From Ascidia mentula (taxonomy: Eukaryota > Chordata > Ascidiacea > Phlebobranchia > Ascidiidae), in NCBI GenBank assembly GCA_947561715.1, contig OX387197.1:22656266-22720265 (forward strand): DNA of 64,000 nucleotides, given 5' to 3'. Made by a program: the position numbers and the translations under genes. Shown one piece after another: positions 45,732-59,129 of this stretch. The number at the start of each line of letters is the position of its first letter. Positions within the stretch are counted from its first letter, which is position 1. The notes under the pieces are model-generated. The model had not been told where the DNA came from. It did no database searches and saw only the letters and a program-made list of their open reading frames with translations.

Positions 45732-48169
45732 TCATTGTTTCTTCATCACAGCATACGTATGTTCAGCTTCTATCTCCTCAGAACATGGGGAAAGGTGATA
45801 GGGAGAGATTTCGTCTCCGGCCAAGCTGTAAGGATTGACCTCATTTGTTTCCGATCGACGTTTTTTAGACTTGTTAACAACAGCGTACGAAGGTACTTCT
45901 GATGCTGTGAAGCTGGCATATGCGTTGATATCCATATCCTCGCCCACATATTGCTCGTCTGCAGTAGGATCATTTTCTGTCGTGTTGATATAAACTGGAC
46001 TTGCCTTCTGTTCCTGCTCGTCGTTTGAATTTTCTTCAAACAATCTCATTTTTAATTGCAATATGCCTGGCAGCAACCGGTATTTTAATCTTATTTTTAA
46101 CCATGTAGCATAGAAATTAATTTTTATGTACAACTTATGTAACAGTATCGCCAGATATTTGTCAGAATTACGGTTTTTGGAAAATTGTTACTGTATATAG
46201 TAACAAGAATGCTTTATCAATGATTGTTGGATGAAGCAGTGACTAGCTTTAAGGCTGGACAGAAGCACGGATACTGATATATTTATATACTTTCCTACGA
46301 ACACAAATTGTGTTAAAAAAAATCATTACCTTCATTGCCTTCATTGCCTGGAGCCGAGTTATCGTTGTGCGGTGGCTGATTTTTCGACCTACAAGAATAA
46401 ATTGTTGGTAAATAACTCCAACTTGAATTGTTACCATCTAACCTTTTCCAGTTACGGTAAATACAAATGGCGACAAGAGCTGCAAGAATCAAGAGAGAAA
46501 AGCTACCGCCAATGAAACCGTTGATAACCATCTGCCCCTGTTGTTGTACTGCTAAAATTTGGTAAAACAGTTGTTATTTCAAGTATGGTTTTAGTTGGAT
46601 TATTCTGGTGCATGGACGGAAGAGGGTGTAATCAGGAGTTAGATTTTATAGACAAGGCACTTCCTATTTTGTTCATTTTTCCTACTTAAAATAATAATAA
46701 AAAATTTGAATCTTTTTTTACCTGAGTTTACATTTGTTGTACTGTGCGTAGAATTCAGAGATGTTGTTTCAACTGCAAGCATACGTTTACGCAACTTTTA
46801 AATTTGCTGTTGGATTTTGTAGACAAGACACTTCAATTTTGTTTATTTTTCGCACTTAAAATATTTATTTAATTTGAATATTTTTTTACCTGAGTTTACA
46901 TTTGTTGTACTGTGCGTAGAATACAGAGATGTTGTTTCAACTGCAAGCATACGTGTATGCAACTTTTAAATTTGCTGTTGGTTTTCGTAGACAAGACACT
47001 TCAATTTTGTTCATTTTTCCCACTTAAATTATTTATTTAATTTGAATATTATTTTACCTGAGTTAACATTTTTTGTTCTGTGCGTAGAAAGCAGAGATGT
47101 TGTTTCAACTGCAAGCATACGTTTATGCAACTTTTAAATTTGCTGTTGGATTTTGTAGACAAGACACATCAATTTGGCTTATTTTTCGCACTTAAAATAT
47201 TTATTAAATTTGAATCTTTTTTTACCTGAGTTCACATTTGTTGTACTGTGCGTAGAATGCAGAGATGTTGTTTCAACTGCAAGCATACGTTTATGCAACT
47301 TTTACTGTCTTGGTAATTTGATAAAAAGTAATTAGGAAGTTGACAAAAGTCTGCCATTCACCCTAAACTCGTTCTCAACATACTTTAAAAACTGATGTAT
47401 AAACCCAGGCTACTTTTATCTACACAGAAAATTTGCTGAAGCGCGATTAATACATGCAGGCCTAAATATCGTAATTGTTTTGTGTTTTATTAATTACGTT
47501 ACGATATGCTTACTTGCTTTTCTTTGGCAAATATATCTTGATTTGCTTAAACAGGAAACATCGTTCCATTGAAATGATGGTATGAACTGAGTAATACGAC
47601 CCATTATCACACAATCCTCAGATCCACTGGAGTTGTTTGGTTCCCCTTTTTTCCACTGTGCTACATCAACACTTGTTCCATCTGACCATTGAAACCTTTT
47701 GGTATCATTGACTCTTGTAGCACCAATGAAAAAAGAGTAAGGTCCAACTATAGGACAAAAAAATAGTTACAGTTTGCGTTGACTACGAAGCCGCCACAAT
47801 AGGAAAAGTTTTTGCCAAACTGTTAATCTGGCAAGACTGTTAGTCTGCGCATTGATGAGACTTAACAGGTCGAAATGCACTGTATGCAAATACAAACCAA
47901 AATATTTGTGAGATATTGGTTTTAATAGATAAACACACACCTGTCAAATTTCTGATATTTCTAACCAGAAAATTAAAGGTTTCGTTTGTCTTAACAAGTG
48001 CCAAAGTTGCATTTTTTTCCATGCAATCGTTTACGGCATTACCGTATGACGTTTCATTTGGTTGGTAGACTATCAGATACTCGTATTCATCTAAGATAAG
48101 CCAGGCTTGTGCTACTACAAGGTGGCACGTAAACAAAACAAAAAAAGCAGGAAAGGCAATCAAATTCAT
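45732..48169 (-). CDS. type I transmembrane C-type lectin receptor K with seven tail tyrosines
   Basis: Nine exons on minus: 48169-47941, 47747-47514, four 51-nt stalk exons (47276-47226, 47108-47058, 46940-46890, 46772-46722), 46551-46443, 46388-46330 and 46066-45732 (389 aa); all phases agree. Start ATG at 48169 with signal peptide MNLIAFPAFFVLFTCHLVVAQ. CTLD has NDC, FFIGAT, FQWSDGT, EPN (GEPNNSSG), EDC, canonical WND (QWNDVSC) and YICQR. The membrane span is GGSFSLLILAALVAICIY, followed by RNWKR. Tail tyrosines: YINT (YxN), YVGE, YASF, YAVV, YSLA, YHLS and YAVM (YxxM, PI3-kinase SH2 class). There is no ITAM pair, unlike J. The two genes converge. Confidence 0.83.
46722..47276 (-). repeat. 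four-fold tandem duplication of a 51-nt stalk exon (168-bp period)
   Basis: Exons at 46722, 46890, 47058 and 47226 are exactly 168 bp apart. Each codes for a version of VETTSLxSTHSTTNVNS, has the acceptor TGCTTGCAG and donor GTAAAA, and is 17 codons in phase 1-1, so any number can be included without frame change. Confidence 0.85.
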
Positions 48170-49431
48170 TTCTTCTAGTGACACTGGTTATCTGAAATAA
48201 TAAAAATACATGGGGTATATATAAACTTTAACGTGCTTCTAGCTTTCTAAATGTTGCACTCGCGATCATACTAAGATTAAGTATGTTACATCAAGTAGGT
48301 TATTTACGCTAGGTTATACTATGCTTTAGGGCTACTGTTGCTGCTGTTCTTCAGACGAAACATCGGTTAAAATAAAATGTATGTCACAAGGACAGTTAAA
48401 TTTATGACAGAATGACTTTCCACATCAATACGCTATTTCCGGCTTGATTTAAAGTACACACAAATCCTGGCAAAACAACATCTCATTTTAACTGAACACA
48501 ATCTGTAATCAAATATTTTAGATTGGCACTGTGTATACATGTCAATATTTGTGCAGTACCTGTTCTTAGCAAAACTGCCTTGAGATGCGATCTTCCGGGT
48601 TTTGGTTGTATCTACCCACATATGACGTTAAGAACTTTGTGCTCGAATTAACCACACAGCCTACATCATTCTCCTTGTTTCTATGCATAATTTATTACCC
48701 TCTAACACCCGAAAAAACCTAATTTTTTCTAGAAAAAATGTACGTAATTTGCTGTAGATTATGTATGATCGAAAGTTCAAGGTTATTGAGGTTTATGTCA
48801 CAAACGAGCAATGGCCCTCAAATTTGTCATAAAATTAATGTTACAAATTCCAACAAAAATCCAAGACCACCATAGTTCGTTTGATGTAACTCGTGTATGC
48901 ATAGAGGTTTAACTTTTAACAGACTACGATTTACCAGTAAGGATTTGATTGTAAAATTGTAATAATTTCGTTGTCATAAACATTTATAAATATTACGTCA
49001 CACCATAGAAATCACATAACGGCTCACTTCTTTCAAAGGAATGAAGAAACATCGTTAGACATCGTCCTGTAACGTAACGATTTCCCACGTAAATATGCCT
49101 TTGCATCTATTACGTCATATTAAAGAACAGTTCCCAGTATTGTGGTGCATGAAATTGCTTTGTACCGACATCAACCTGTTACAATTAGCCACAGGCACTC
49201 CCCAAACTCAAGTCAAGTCGTTCATCATTCATGCTAAATAAATTGGAGGGTAAATCTTAAAAGGTCTGGAGACTTTGTTTAAACAGTAGAGCAGGAGTCA
49301 GATATACAGCAGCGTTATATTTTGTACTACGCCCCAGTCCCGGGTCAGTGCACCTTTACACCTCAATGATCAATTTATATTTTATACAATTGATGGGAGC
49401 ATTTTCCTCTTAATTTCGTCGCTTGTTTGTA
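48170..49431. other. intergenic upstream of K, nothing recognised
   Basis: The region immediately upstream of K (48170-48250) would hold its promoter, but no shared block with the A/B/D flanks is seen. Palindromic repeats, RNAs or CTLD fragments are not evident. Confidence 0.45.
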
Positions 49432-49925
49432 ACATCACGAATTGCTACCAGCAGAGAGAAAATTCATGGTAAAGTCAACAACTCACAGAATACTTACATC
49501 TCAATTGCCACCGACGACAAAACACAAAAAAAATATGGCCAATACGAAACGCTTCACTTCTCTGTGACCATCAATATTTTTGCCCATAACAACAAACTGA
49601 GGAACCACTTGATGTATTGTTAGTCCTGCAGGTTTATGCAGCGTTGCCTACTTTGGAAATACGCATTACTGTTTAGTATCATATATGCAAAGGTTGTGGG
49701 CTGGTTAAAGAACGTCGCCGCAATGCTTTGTTATTATAATTTATGTTCGGGCTTTTTGCCTGAAAGATTTCTATGGCAGACTTACCGTTGAATATTATAG
49801 TTTAAGTGTTGTTGTTGGATTGTTATGGTTTAGTATTTTTTGCAATATTATAACACCGTGGTGGTGGTTCGCTTTATTTCAATCCACCCACACGTTATCG
49901 TTTTTTCCTGGGTGGACACCGCTAC
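49432..49925 (+). pseudogene. duplicated 3' end of receptor J (tail exon and 3' flank)
   Basis: It aligns with 44205-44680. The coding part keeps the YISI/YETL pair with the same 12-residue spacing and the segment IATDDKT, but the YDEA motif is deleted and the stop codon after LHLS is lost (LHFSVTI continues). The copied 3' flank includes CCACTTGATG, TTAGTCCTGCA and GGTTCGCTTTATTTC. No membrane or CTLD exon lies upstream, so it is an orphan tail. Confidence 0.75.
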
Positions 49926-52687
49926 TGAAAGGTCACAGAAGATATAAAACATTAAGCCACAAAAGTCAACAATCCCTACTTGCTCTCCTTTGACAATTCC
50001 AATAATTCCGTTGTCGCGCATGAACAGTCACAAATATTACGTCAAACAATAGAAATCACATTACACCACATTTCCTAATAAGGATAGAGGAAACGTGGAT
50101 ACTTGATCGGGCGACGTCCTGTGACGTAACAAGCGCCCACATAGATATATGTGCCTGCATACCTCAATGGCTAATTACTATTTTACTCAGTTGCTGGCAG
50201 CATTTTTCTTTTCATTTCGCATGTCTCGTGGGTGTTTCTACTTTTACAACGGATAGGTTTCACATAACATCACAAAACTTAGTAAATTTACATATAAGCC
50301 AATAATATATTATTTATATAAGATTTTTGTGACACGGATCGTGGACGCAGTATTGCTTTTAGCAAGTGCTGCAATAGCGTTTCCACCTTGGTTTACCCCA
50401 GTTGGTTTTACCTAAATAAATAATCAAGTCTGATGCCCAGCTGGTGTCGACGAATGCATAGACACCGCTAAGTGGATTTCTGGTCGTTTTGCGGGCAGGA
50501 TTTTCATGCAGTCAACAAAGCTACCCTGCTTCTTGTTCTTTTGTTCCTATTTAATGTTGTTTGTATTTTAGTGGTTTGAAATTGTCATCGAAAAATGTAA
50601 AATGTCACAAGGTCAAGTTATTTGTTTGAATCAGGACATAACAAAAACGTAGCATGTTTAGTCCGTCGGCCGTTATTCCGTGGTCATACTTAGTTAACCA
50701 TGGATGCACAATATATAGACTTATGACACATTCAGACACCAACGTCATTACAGTTACATTATTATTATGCGGATATGCTATTCTGTCCGTTTTTACTTTC
50801 CTAATGTATACCGTGTATTGTTCTTCATGTGCGTTTGACGCTTAAAAAAATATCTTCTTCAAATCGTAAAGTGTTTGGGGGTTTATCCACATTAACCATT
50901 GAGTTTCGTTTGTTTACACAAGAGGACCAATTTATATACTACATGGATTTCTAACTCTTATTTAAATTAGTTGGCGTTAATATTGTCCTGGATGTGCCAT
51001 TTTCGTGTAGAACATTGGGTAGGAATTGGGTATTTAGTGGCACCAAGTACCAGAGGTATAAACAGTGGATGATTAGTTTACATTATTTTTTTTGCCGTGG
51101 GCTGCCGACCTCTGTGTATGTCTCAGTTTAGATCACCTGATGTGTTGTATGATTAGAAGTTAGTGGATGTAGGTTGTCCTATCGGTTTAATTGTATTTGT
51201 AGTCAAGCAATTTCGTAACCATGAGTTCGTTTTCTGCAAGAAGGTGGGTCTAAAGCGAACAAATCAACAAACACACTTTTTCGCCTGTTGTGGTCATTGA
51301 GATATGTCTTGTTTTTAAGCTCTCCTTATAGTTTCGCACTGTGTTCTAGATTCCTCTGTAGACATGTTTTTTTGACGAGCAGGACACATGGCAAATGTTT
51401 TGGGTTCGACTGAACAGATATTCGTTTTAACAAAAAGCACATTAACATTAATCATGTTTTCACACAGTCATAAATAAAACAGCTTCCGTTCGAAAGCGGC
51501 ACAAACCGATGACTGTTCACAACAGACTGTTGAGTTTTTTCTTTGAAAAAGATTTGCTAATAAAAGAACGTATGAGGTTGGTACATAACGCTTAGCGGGC
51601 ATGTAACGTGGTGGTTTAAAAAAGGGACAGTTCTTCTCGAATATGGAAGAATGGATTCGTTTTCGAGCTCTGTATCTCCTGTTACAGAGACAATTATTAA
51701 AGCGCAGTACATTTTTTCTGAAGCTTTAGGATTATACAATAAACATTTTTTTAATTGTGCTCCTTTACATCATGTTTTGACATCGGGGCGTCCTTGCGTT
51801 TTAAAAAATAATAGCCACCTTCACCACGCAATTTGAGCTCTGGTCTTAGTTGTGAGGTATGTCGAACAATTTAAAGTTTAAAAGTTTGGTTTTAATTACA
51901 ACCAAATCCAGTGCAAAAATGTTCCACTTGGTTTTGATCGAGTGCCCTATGGTATAGTTTGTAGTCGATGTTTTAACCATCGCACATAGGTACATTGACT
52001 TGTACACTGTGGGGGCCCCAATAACACAAATAAACAAATACAATAAAAACGATGCTTGTATTATGTACATCATAATATTGCTTGGACGAAAACATGACAC
52101 TGAATTTTGTTTGGACTATGAGCTTGGTTATGATACAGAAACTTTATCATCACGTGGCATAGTTTCAAAAAACATCCGCTGTTTTCAGCAACCTGCTGAA
52201 CCATCCTCACGCCGTTTCATGCATCTGTGTTCGCAAAGCGGCGCCCATGCTGTGCTTGTTACTGATTTGTTTTTGCAGTGCTTAAAATTAAACCTTTTTC
52301 CAGGTGCAACAGGGATCATGTGTTAGGAATCTTGCGGTCAGTTTTTACAAACGTTTTTTTCTACAAAGTTTTAAACAAAAATCCTAAAGCCCCTGTCTTA
52401 TGAGGCAAAAAAATATGCAAATTGGTAATATAGAGAATATAGTTTCCGAATATATATGAGCGTTTACTACAATTCCAAGTCTGCTTTGACTCGAGTAAGG
52501 CGGCGGGTATAGTACACTTGTTCGTAGGAAAATACAACATCAAATCGTGAGGTCATTTGAATTGTTTTCACAAATTATGATTTGACGCTTTCTGGTTTCG
52601 TAAAACAGGATCATAAAGGCTTAATTTGGAATTAGGAATTTTAGGTATCTTTTGTTGCATTATAACAATATTTACAATTATTCTGCG
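49926..52687. other. intergenic, one palindromic-element relic
   Basis: 50340-50520 resembles the palindromic family (GCGTTTCCACCTTGGTTTACC, GATGCCCAGCTGGTG). Open frames at 50654 and 52000 have no domain. Nothing else could be supported. Confidence 0.45.
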
Positions 52688-55600
52688 TCAGTTACAAACA
52701 AGAGAGCATGACTTTTTTGCTGCCTTTTTAACGTCTGACCCATTTGTAGTTGGAGCGTCTATTCCCGCTAAAAGAATACAAAACAAAGTTAACACAAAAC
52801 ATAACAAGAAAATTTTAATTGTGTCTGATTAAAAAAATGCATCCGAATGCTTGGTTTAAGATGCTTAATCAACAGGATTTTAAACATATTAATGCATTAG
52901 ACTAGACTTTATCAGCTTGGTTGTTACTGCCACTAAGGTATAAGATAGCATTACAATACTGTACACAAATGCGAAAACAAAAAGTAGAAAAACCTACCGA
53001 CGGCAGTGTATGTCATTTTAAATTCCGTTCTTTGAAGTTCGTTAGAAGTGATGAGTTGAAAGCGTATAATTAACCTATTTGTTTCACTAATGTAAGGAGT
53101 GGAGGCATGACGTTCTTTCTTCATGTTTTTACCAGCATCGTGAAAATACTACGGTAAGAAAACAATTGAGGCTTAGATAAGCATATTTATGTTGCATTTA
53201 AATGCTTATGTGTGTTTTCTTTTCTGTTTCAAATGAATAAATGTGATTTGTCTACTCGTGTTTAACAGGCAGACGATAATTATTAATATGGACTTGAATA
53301 TGCAATGCACAAAACGAAGATTCTTGCAACAATAACAAAAAATGCTCGCAACGCTAAGGGATTTATTTTTCACGGTTTTAATGCAACTTGCCTGAAGATA
53401 ATCACCATAAGTTTCCATCACAGATCTTGTTGATTCAACTAGAATCCTTTGTTTGATGTCAGTTGTTATCTGCCACATGCACGATGTCAACATTTTGTTC
53501 CTGTCACGAGGATTGGGTAAACTTATGGATTCCAGAACACCAAGATTGGCGATGCGATATTCTTGTCCACAATTCTCTAAATCATTAATTGGATTATTTT
53601 TTTTTGAAGGTTTCTGCAGTTGTTTGAAATTCACTGTTTGACAAATTTATATGTTGATCATTATTTTTTTTGTAACCATCATAGAAATGTGCTTTATAAC
53701 AATTGCATCATAGCATTTGCGTTGTCGATGGTATATATATGGACTTTTTTAATCGTTAACAAATAAGAATATTCCATTCGCTTTTTGACATTATTTCATG
53801 ACTACGATTTTCACCAATTGCAGAGTAGACCAATCGAAATCCTCCTCGTTTGTCATCCTCTGTTTCATAATTTGTAAATCGTAAATTTATTTGGTTTCCA
53901 CCACTTCTGTAAAATCCTGGTAAGCCATCAGGGATTTTCCAGGCTGGATCTACAAACTATAACAGAAGATTTTGTGTTTAGAATTTAAGGGATTGGGGAC
54001 TGGGAGTAATCCTACGTAACTGTGTTTGTAAAGTCGACAAATATGTTCTGAAACACTTAAAATACAGAACGTTACAAACAGCCATATTCACCTCCAATTT
54101 GTGGGATAAATCACCAAAGTTACCATTAGAAAACATGATTGCAATTGTCATGCCGACAGGAGCAGTAATTTTCCAGACACATTTAATCTTCAATGGGAGT
54201 TTGCCTGGAAAGTTTGGCGAAGTCAGACTTTGGTCAACATCTGGGAAAACGTCAAGATCCACATCACCGCAAGAACCTTGAAACAGAAAAAACAAGATAT
54301 CCATTTAAAACGCAAAAACATGCCTATCGATACGTCTGGCAAGATAAACGCAAACCGTATTCATTGTGTATCTTTCCTCTCGGCGATACTTTGTTCCTAT
54401 CAGTGTCACTGAAAACTAAAGTAATAACATTACACATACCCCAAATTGTTTCACATTCCTTCACAACAATGTTTTGCTTTTGCGCTAGTGAATATTACAT
54501 AGTATAAAACACTTCTTGACAAACTTTATCTGTGTTATCCTAGATTTTATATTGGAACTTAAATTTTCCCGAGTTGGTACTTATATCATAGTACGTCAGC
54601 AGAGCATTTGACTGGAAAAATTACGTGTTCACTGTTCTTACCGGCTGTAAACATCAACCTGAACCCTCTAGGTAGCACCGTATTGTTGCTGCTAAATGTA
54701 AGAGTAAGTTTGTTGGACTTTGCAAACAAATACGCCGTTTCAGCGACGCCGTATTCCGAAGAGATCACGTCCCCTGACGTAGTGTCCTGGATCTGCATAT
54801 TTTATCAACATTAGTTGATTATTTCCAAGAACATGTGATATGAATTAAACCCCAAATTGCCTTTAGATAGTTTTCTCCTCGAGTCCTTGTATTACCAACG
54901 GTCCAAATGCGGATATGCGCCCCTTTTGGGGCTGTAACATTATACACACATGCAACATTCGGAGGAGGATTTCTCCGATAATTTGGTGACGAAAGGAAGC
55001 TTCGTTTCCCAGTGTTGACCAAAATGTCCGTTCTACCGCATTGATCTTCAATTAAACAACAGGTATAGTAAATACAGTTCAATCGCAGGATAAGTCGTCA
55101 AGGAACTGTGGTAAAACAAGTGCAATATCAACATCCGGGAAAGCCCTATTATATTACTTTCTGCAAAGACCTAGAAAAACGAGCATAAGAGGAAATCAAT
55201 CACTTCTACCTGTATTACCTTTTTCTGCGTATTCGCTGACTGATTCGGCAGCAATCTTTCTTGATTCAGTTGAGGAAGCATCAGCTTTCGGCACTGAAAT
55301 TGATCATTAAACTTAAATCCATATTTACTTGGCTATAGCGTACCATTGGCCGAGTAGAACAACTGAAATCCGTTATATTCCTTTTTTCCATCACTGGCGA
55401 AATGAACAATTAGTTCGTTTTCACTGCTAATGTATGTTGTATTTATATCAACTTTCATGAAACGTCTATTCGAAGGCTCCATAAACTGAAACAATATATG
55501 AAATACAATTCATGAAAAAGCAAAAAAAATGTCAAAAACGTCTGCAAAGTTTTGGCTCGAAAAAAACATGCCTAATTTTGGCTATAATTATTGAAGATTA

Positions 55601-56602
55601 ATTTTTTATAAAGTCCTTGTCGCAATACCGAACACGAGTTTGAATATACTTGCCTTCAACTTGTCGCCTTCATCTTCAATATCACAAACCTCCAACCTAA
55701 ACATAACATTCATGCCGGGTGGAGCCCTAATCACCCAAGTACAATTACTGTTGGGAGGGTAGATATTCGGAAAGTTTGGCGAGGTAAGGTTAGAACGGAC
55801 TCCCTCTGTGGCATTGAAATATTTCCCGTAACAAATTTCTAAAAGCAAGGTTGATTTACACACGCTGAAACACAAACTTTAAAGTTCTGTTCTGATTGGT
55901 TGTGCGACCACTTATATTGCCTCGCTTTGGTTAGAAATATGTTATCATTTTTATAAAAATATGACTTTTGATTGATCGGGATGCCCTTGCACCCAATCTG
56001 TCTTTTAATTAGGCTTGAATTTGGCATTTCTATAACAGGAAGAGACAAAACAATCTATGCGAAGGCGACACAAGCCGCTGCGCATACGTTGATCATGCTA
56101 TTCTTTAACAAACTCAGGTTTTTGCGTTTATACATAAATTCATATATGTACTTTCTGTCGCGGCTTTTCTACCTGTTGCTTGAAAAATCATTTTAAATCC
56201 TTCCCACATATCGATTCCGATGAAATAGACTATGAGCTTCCTACCGATGGTGCTGTACCAAATCCCCTTGACAACATCAATTTCTACACCGTCGAGAGGG
56301 TCCATAATCTAAAACATTTGACATGTTTTCACAATAACAATCAGTGGTATTTAGAGGGAACATATTTTAAAACCATTACAATTGCATACTGCATTGTGTA
56401 AATCTCAGTATACTTGCCTTCACCCAGTTATTATCAATGGAATCAATAGTTTCTTGCAACATAATTTGAACCTTCATGTGGGGTGGAGCTGTAATCACTC
56501 TTGTCATATTGCATCTTAAATTGCAGCTTTGGGGATAGCCCGGTGAGGAAAGTGTGTAAAATTCTCCAGAGATAGCATCAAGATTCTTTTCACCGCAAAT
56601 AC
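52688..56602 (-). CDS. five-CUB-domain protein, 5' end not found
   Basis: Twelve exons on minus: 56602-56418, 56308-56173, 55838-55654, 55485-55344, 55293-55219, 55045-54861, 54792-54642, 54276-54092, 53956-53815, 53633-53392, 53148-52998 and 52767-52688. Paired exons make five CUB domains; the first exon of a pair is 185 nt in four of five. Typical CUB signs: C near each start (ICGEK, CYGKYF, QCGRTD, SCGDVD, NCGQEY), LTSPNFP/LSSPNY, and GFxLxY or F.M.Y near the end. A 25-codon linker separates domains 2 and 3. The C-terminus is short and basic (KKSCSLVCN-stop). The signal peptide exon must lie upstream, in or beyond the satellite region. Probably extracellular; function unknown. Four of the five intra-domain introns use GC donors. 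Confidence 0.8.
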
Positions 56603-56949
56603 CTTAAATGTCAAACTCATACACGCTGGAACATCAACCAACATACCACTGGTTTAACAATTATCTGCCTTGTTTCATTCTTCGTTTAAACATTTTTTGG
56701 GGCGATTTTGGTAAACGTTGTCTGCCAACCCAGCAAACATCAAACGTGGAAGGAACGTTTTTGTTACGTTGACTTTTGGTTGAAACGTTCATTAACGTAA
56801 ATCGAACCAAAAAATTTTTACTGGTTGCATGTTTTCCAAATATTAACGTTGATTCTACGTTTCCTTTCTACGTTTTTTAAACCAACCAAATATCAGCGTT
56901 GAACTAACGTAGGAAATGAACGTCTTCTAAACCTAACCTAATTCCAACG

Positions 56950-58625
56950 TTCTTTTGTTGTTAATCATAAAACGTTGTATCAACCAACCAAAACCTAACG
57001 TTTATTGAATGTTGTTATGATAACGTTATAATAAAGAACCAAACATCAACGTTATTCTAATGTTATCGGAAAAACAAAAAATCAACGAACCACAACCTAA
57101 CGTTTATTGAACGTTGTTATGATAACGTTATAATAAAGAACCAAACATCAACGTTATTCTAATGTTATCGGAAAAACAAAAAATCAACCAACCAAAACCT
57201 AACGTTTATTGAATGTTGTTATGATAACGTTATAATAAAGAACCAAACATCAACGTTATTCTTATGTTATCGGAAAAACAAAAAATCAACCAACCAAAAC
57301 CTAACGTTTATTAAACGTTGTTATGATAACGTTATAATAAAGAACCAAACATCAACGTTATTCTTATGTTATCGGAAAAACAAAAAATCAACCAACCAAA
57401 ACCTAACGTTTATTAAACGTTGTTATGATAACGTTATAATAAAGAACCAAACATCAACGTTATTCTAATGTTATCGGAAAAACAAAAAATCAACCAACCA
57501 AAACCTAACGTTTATTGAACGTTGTTATGACAACGTTATAATAAAGAACCAAACATCAACGTTATTCTAATGTTATCGGAAAAACAAGAAATCAACCAAC
57601 CAAAACCTAACGTTTATTGAACGTTGTTATGATAACGTTATAATAAAGAACCAAACATCAACGTTATTCTAATGTTATCGGAAAAACAAAAGATCAACCA
57701 ACCAAAACCTAACGTTTATTGAACGTTGTTATGATAACGTTATAATAAAGAACCAAACATCAACGTTATTCTAATGTTATCGGAAAAACAAAAAATCAAT
57801 CAACCAAAACCTAACGTTTATTGAACGTTGTTATGATAACGTTATAATAAAGAACCAAACATCAACGTTATTCTAATGTTATCGGAAAAACAAAAAATCA
57901 ACCAACCAAAACCTAACGTTTATTGAACGTTGTTATGATAACGTTATAATAAAGAACCAAACATCAACGTTATTCTAATGTTATCGGAAAAACAAAAAAT
58001 CAACCAACCACAACCTAACGTTTATTGAACGTTGTTATGATAACGTTATAATAAAGAACCAAACATCAACGTTATTCTAATGTTATCCTAAAAACAAAAA
58101 ATCAACCAACCAAAACCTAACGTTTATTGAATGTTGTTATGATAACGTTATAATAAAGAACCAAACATCAACGTTATTCTAATGTTATCGGAAAAACAAA
58201 AAATCAACCAACCAAAACCTAACGTTTATTGAATGTTGTTATGATAACGTTATAATAAAGAACCAAACATCAACGTTATTCTTATGTTATCGGAAAAACA
58301 AAAAATCAACCAACCAAAACCTAACGTTTATTGAATGTTGTTATGATAACGTTATAATAAAGAACCAAACATCAACGTTATTCCAATGTTATCGGGAAAA
58401 CAAAAAATCAACCAACCAAAACCTAACGTTCATTAAATGTTGTTGTGATAACGTTATAATAAAGAACCAAACATCAACGTTATTCTAATGTTATCGGAAA
58501 AACAAAAAAATCAACCAACCAAAACCTAACGTTTATTGAATGTTGTTATGACAACGTTATAATAAAGAACCAAACATCAACGTTATTCCAATGTTATCGG
58601 AATGACAAAAAAATAACCAACCGAT
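56950..58625. repeat. satellite with 102-bp unit (about 16 copies)
   Basis: The unit runs from ACCTAACGTTTATTGAACG through GATAACGTTATAATAAAG and ACATCAACGTTATTC to ATCAACCAACC. Copies differ at few positions. The motif AACGTT occurs several times per unit. 56700-56950 is a more diverged, older-looking version. There is no coding sense: the frames are broken. Confidence 0.9.
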
Positions 58626-59129
58626 GCGTAACATTTATAGAATGTTTGTTAAACAATTGCGCGTCAATGTTAACGCAACAAGGACTTTGACTTGACATAT
58701 AAATAAATAAATAATTAATTGTGAGTATTATAGCAGGTTAATGTTATCATAATTAAGAGGTTTATCTCATACCATGTCTTTTCAAATCAGAATGACTGTT
58801 TGATACCAAATAAAAAAGGCACAAAGTCAAATAGCAAACATAACTTTTTTCATTTGTTGGCCGAAAAGCGTTTCACATGGGAATAACGTATTATCAGTCA
58901 AAATCTGACAGTTGTTTACGCTTCAGATATTTCTTTGCCCAACGTCGACCGACTCCCACGGCAACAATTCTAGTACAATGGAGGGGACAATTTTTTAGGG
59001 TTGCTATTCATCAGGAAATTTTGCTTTAATTGAAATCAAACTAACGCCTAAAATACAAACATTCCCATTACAGCGATTACATATAGGCATGCATCATTCG
59101 TTTATACTGATTGAAAAAAATGTTAAAAT
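58626..59129. other. spacer between two satellites
   Basis: AT-rich, no recognised feature. Confidence 0.5.

Noticed and set aside
52626..52832. Plus-strand 68-codon frame
   Set aside because: It is antisense to the last exon of the CUB gene, which fits phase and stop; the plus frame has no domain.
53206..53634. Membrane-anchored end of the CUB protein by reading through the GC donor
   Set aside because: A hydrophobic run appears in the read-through, but the second half of the fifth CUB is found downstream in correct phase at 53148-52998.
56950..58625. CRISPR-like repeat array
   Set aside because: There are no unique spacers; the full 102-bp unit repeats, and the genome is eukaryotic.
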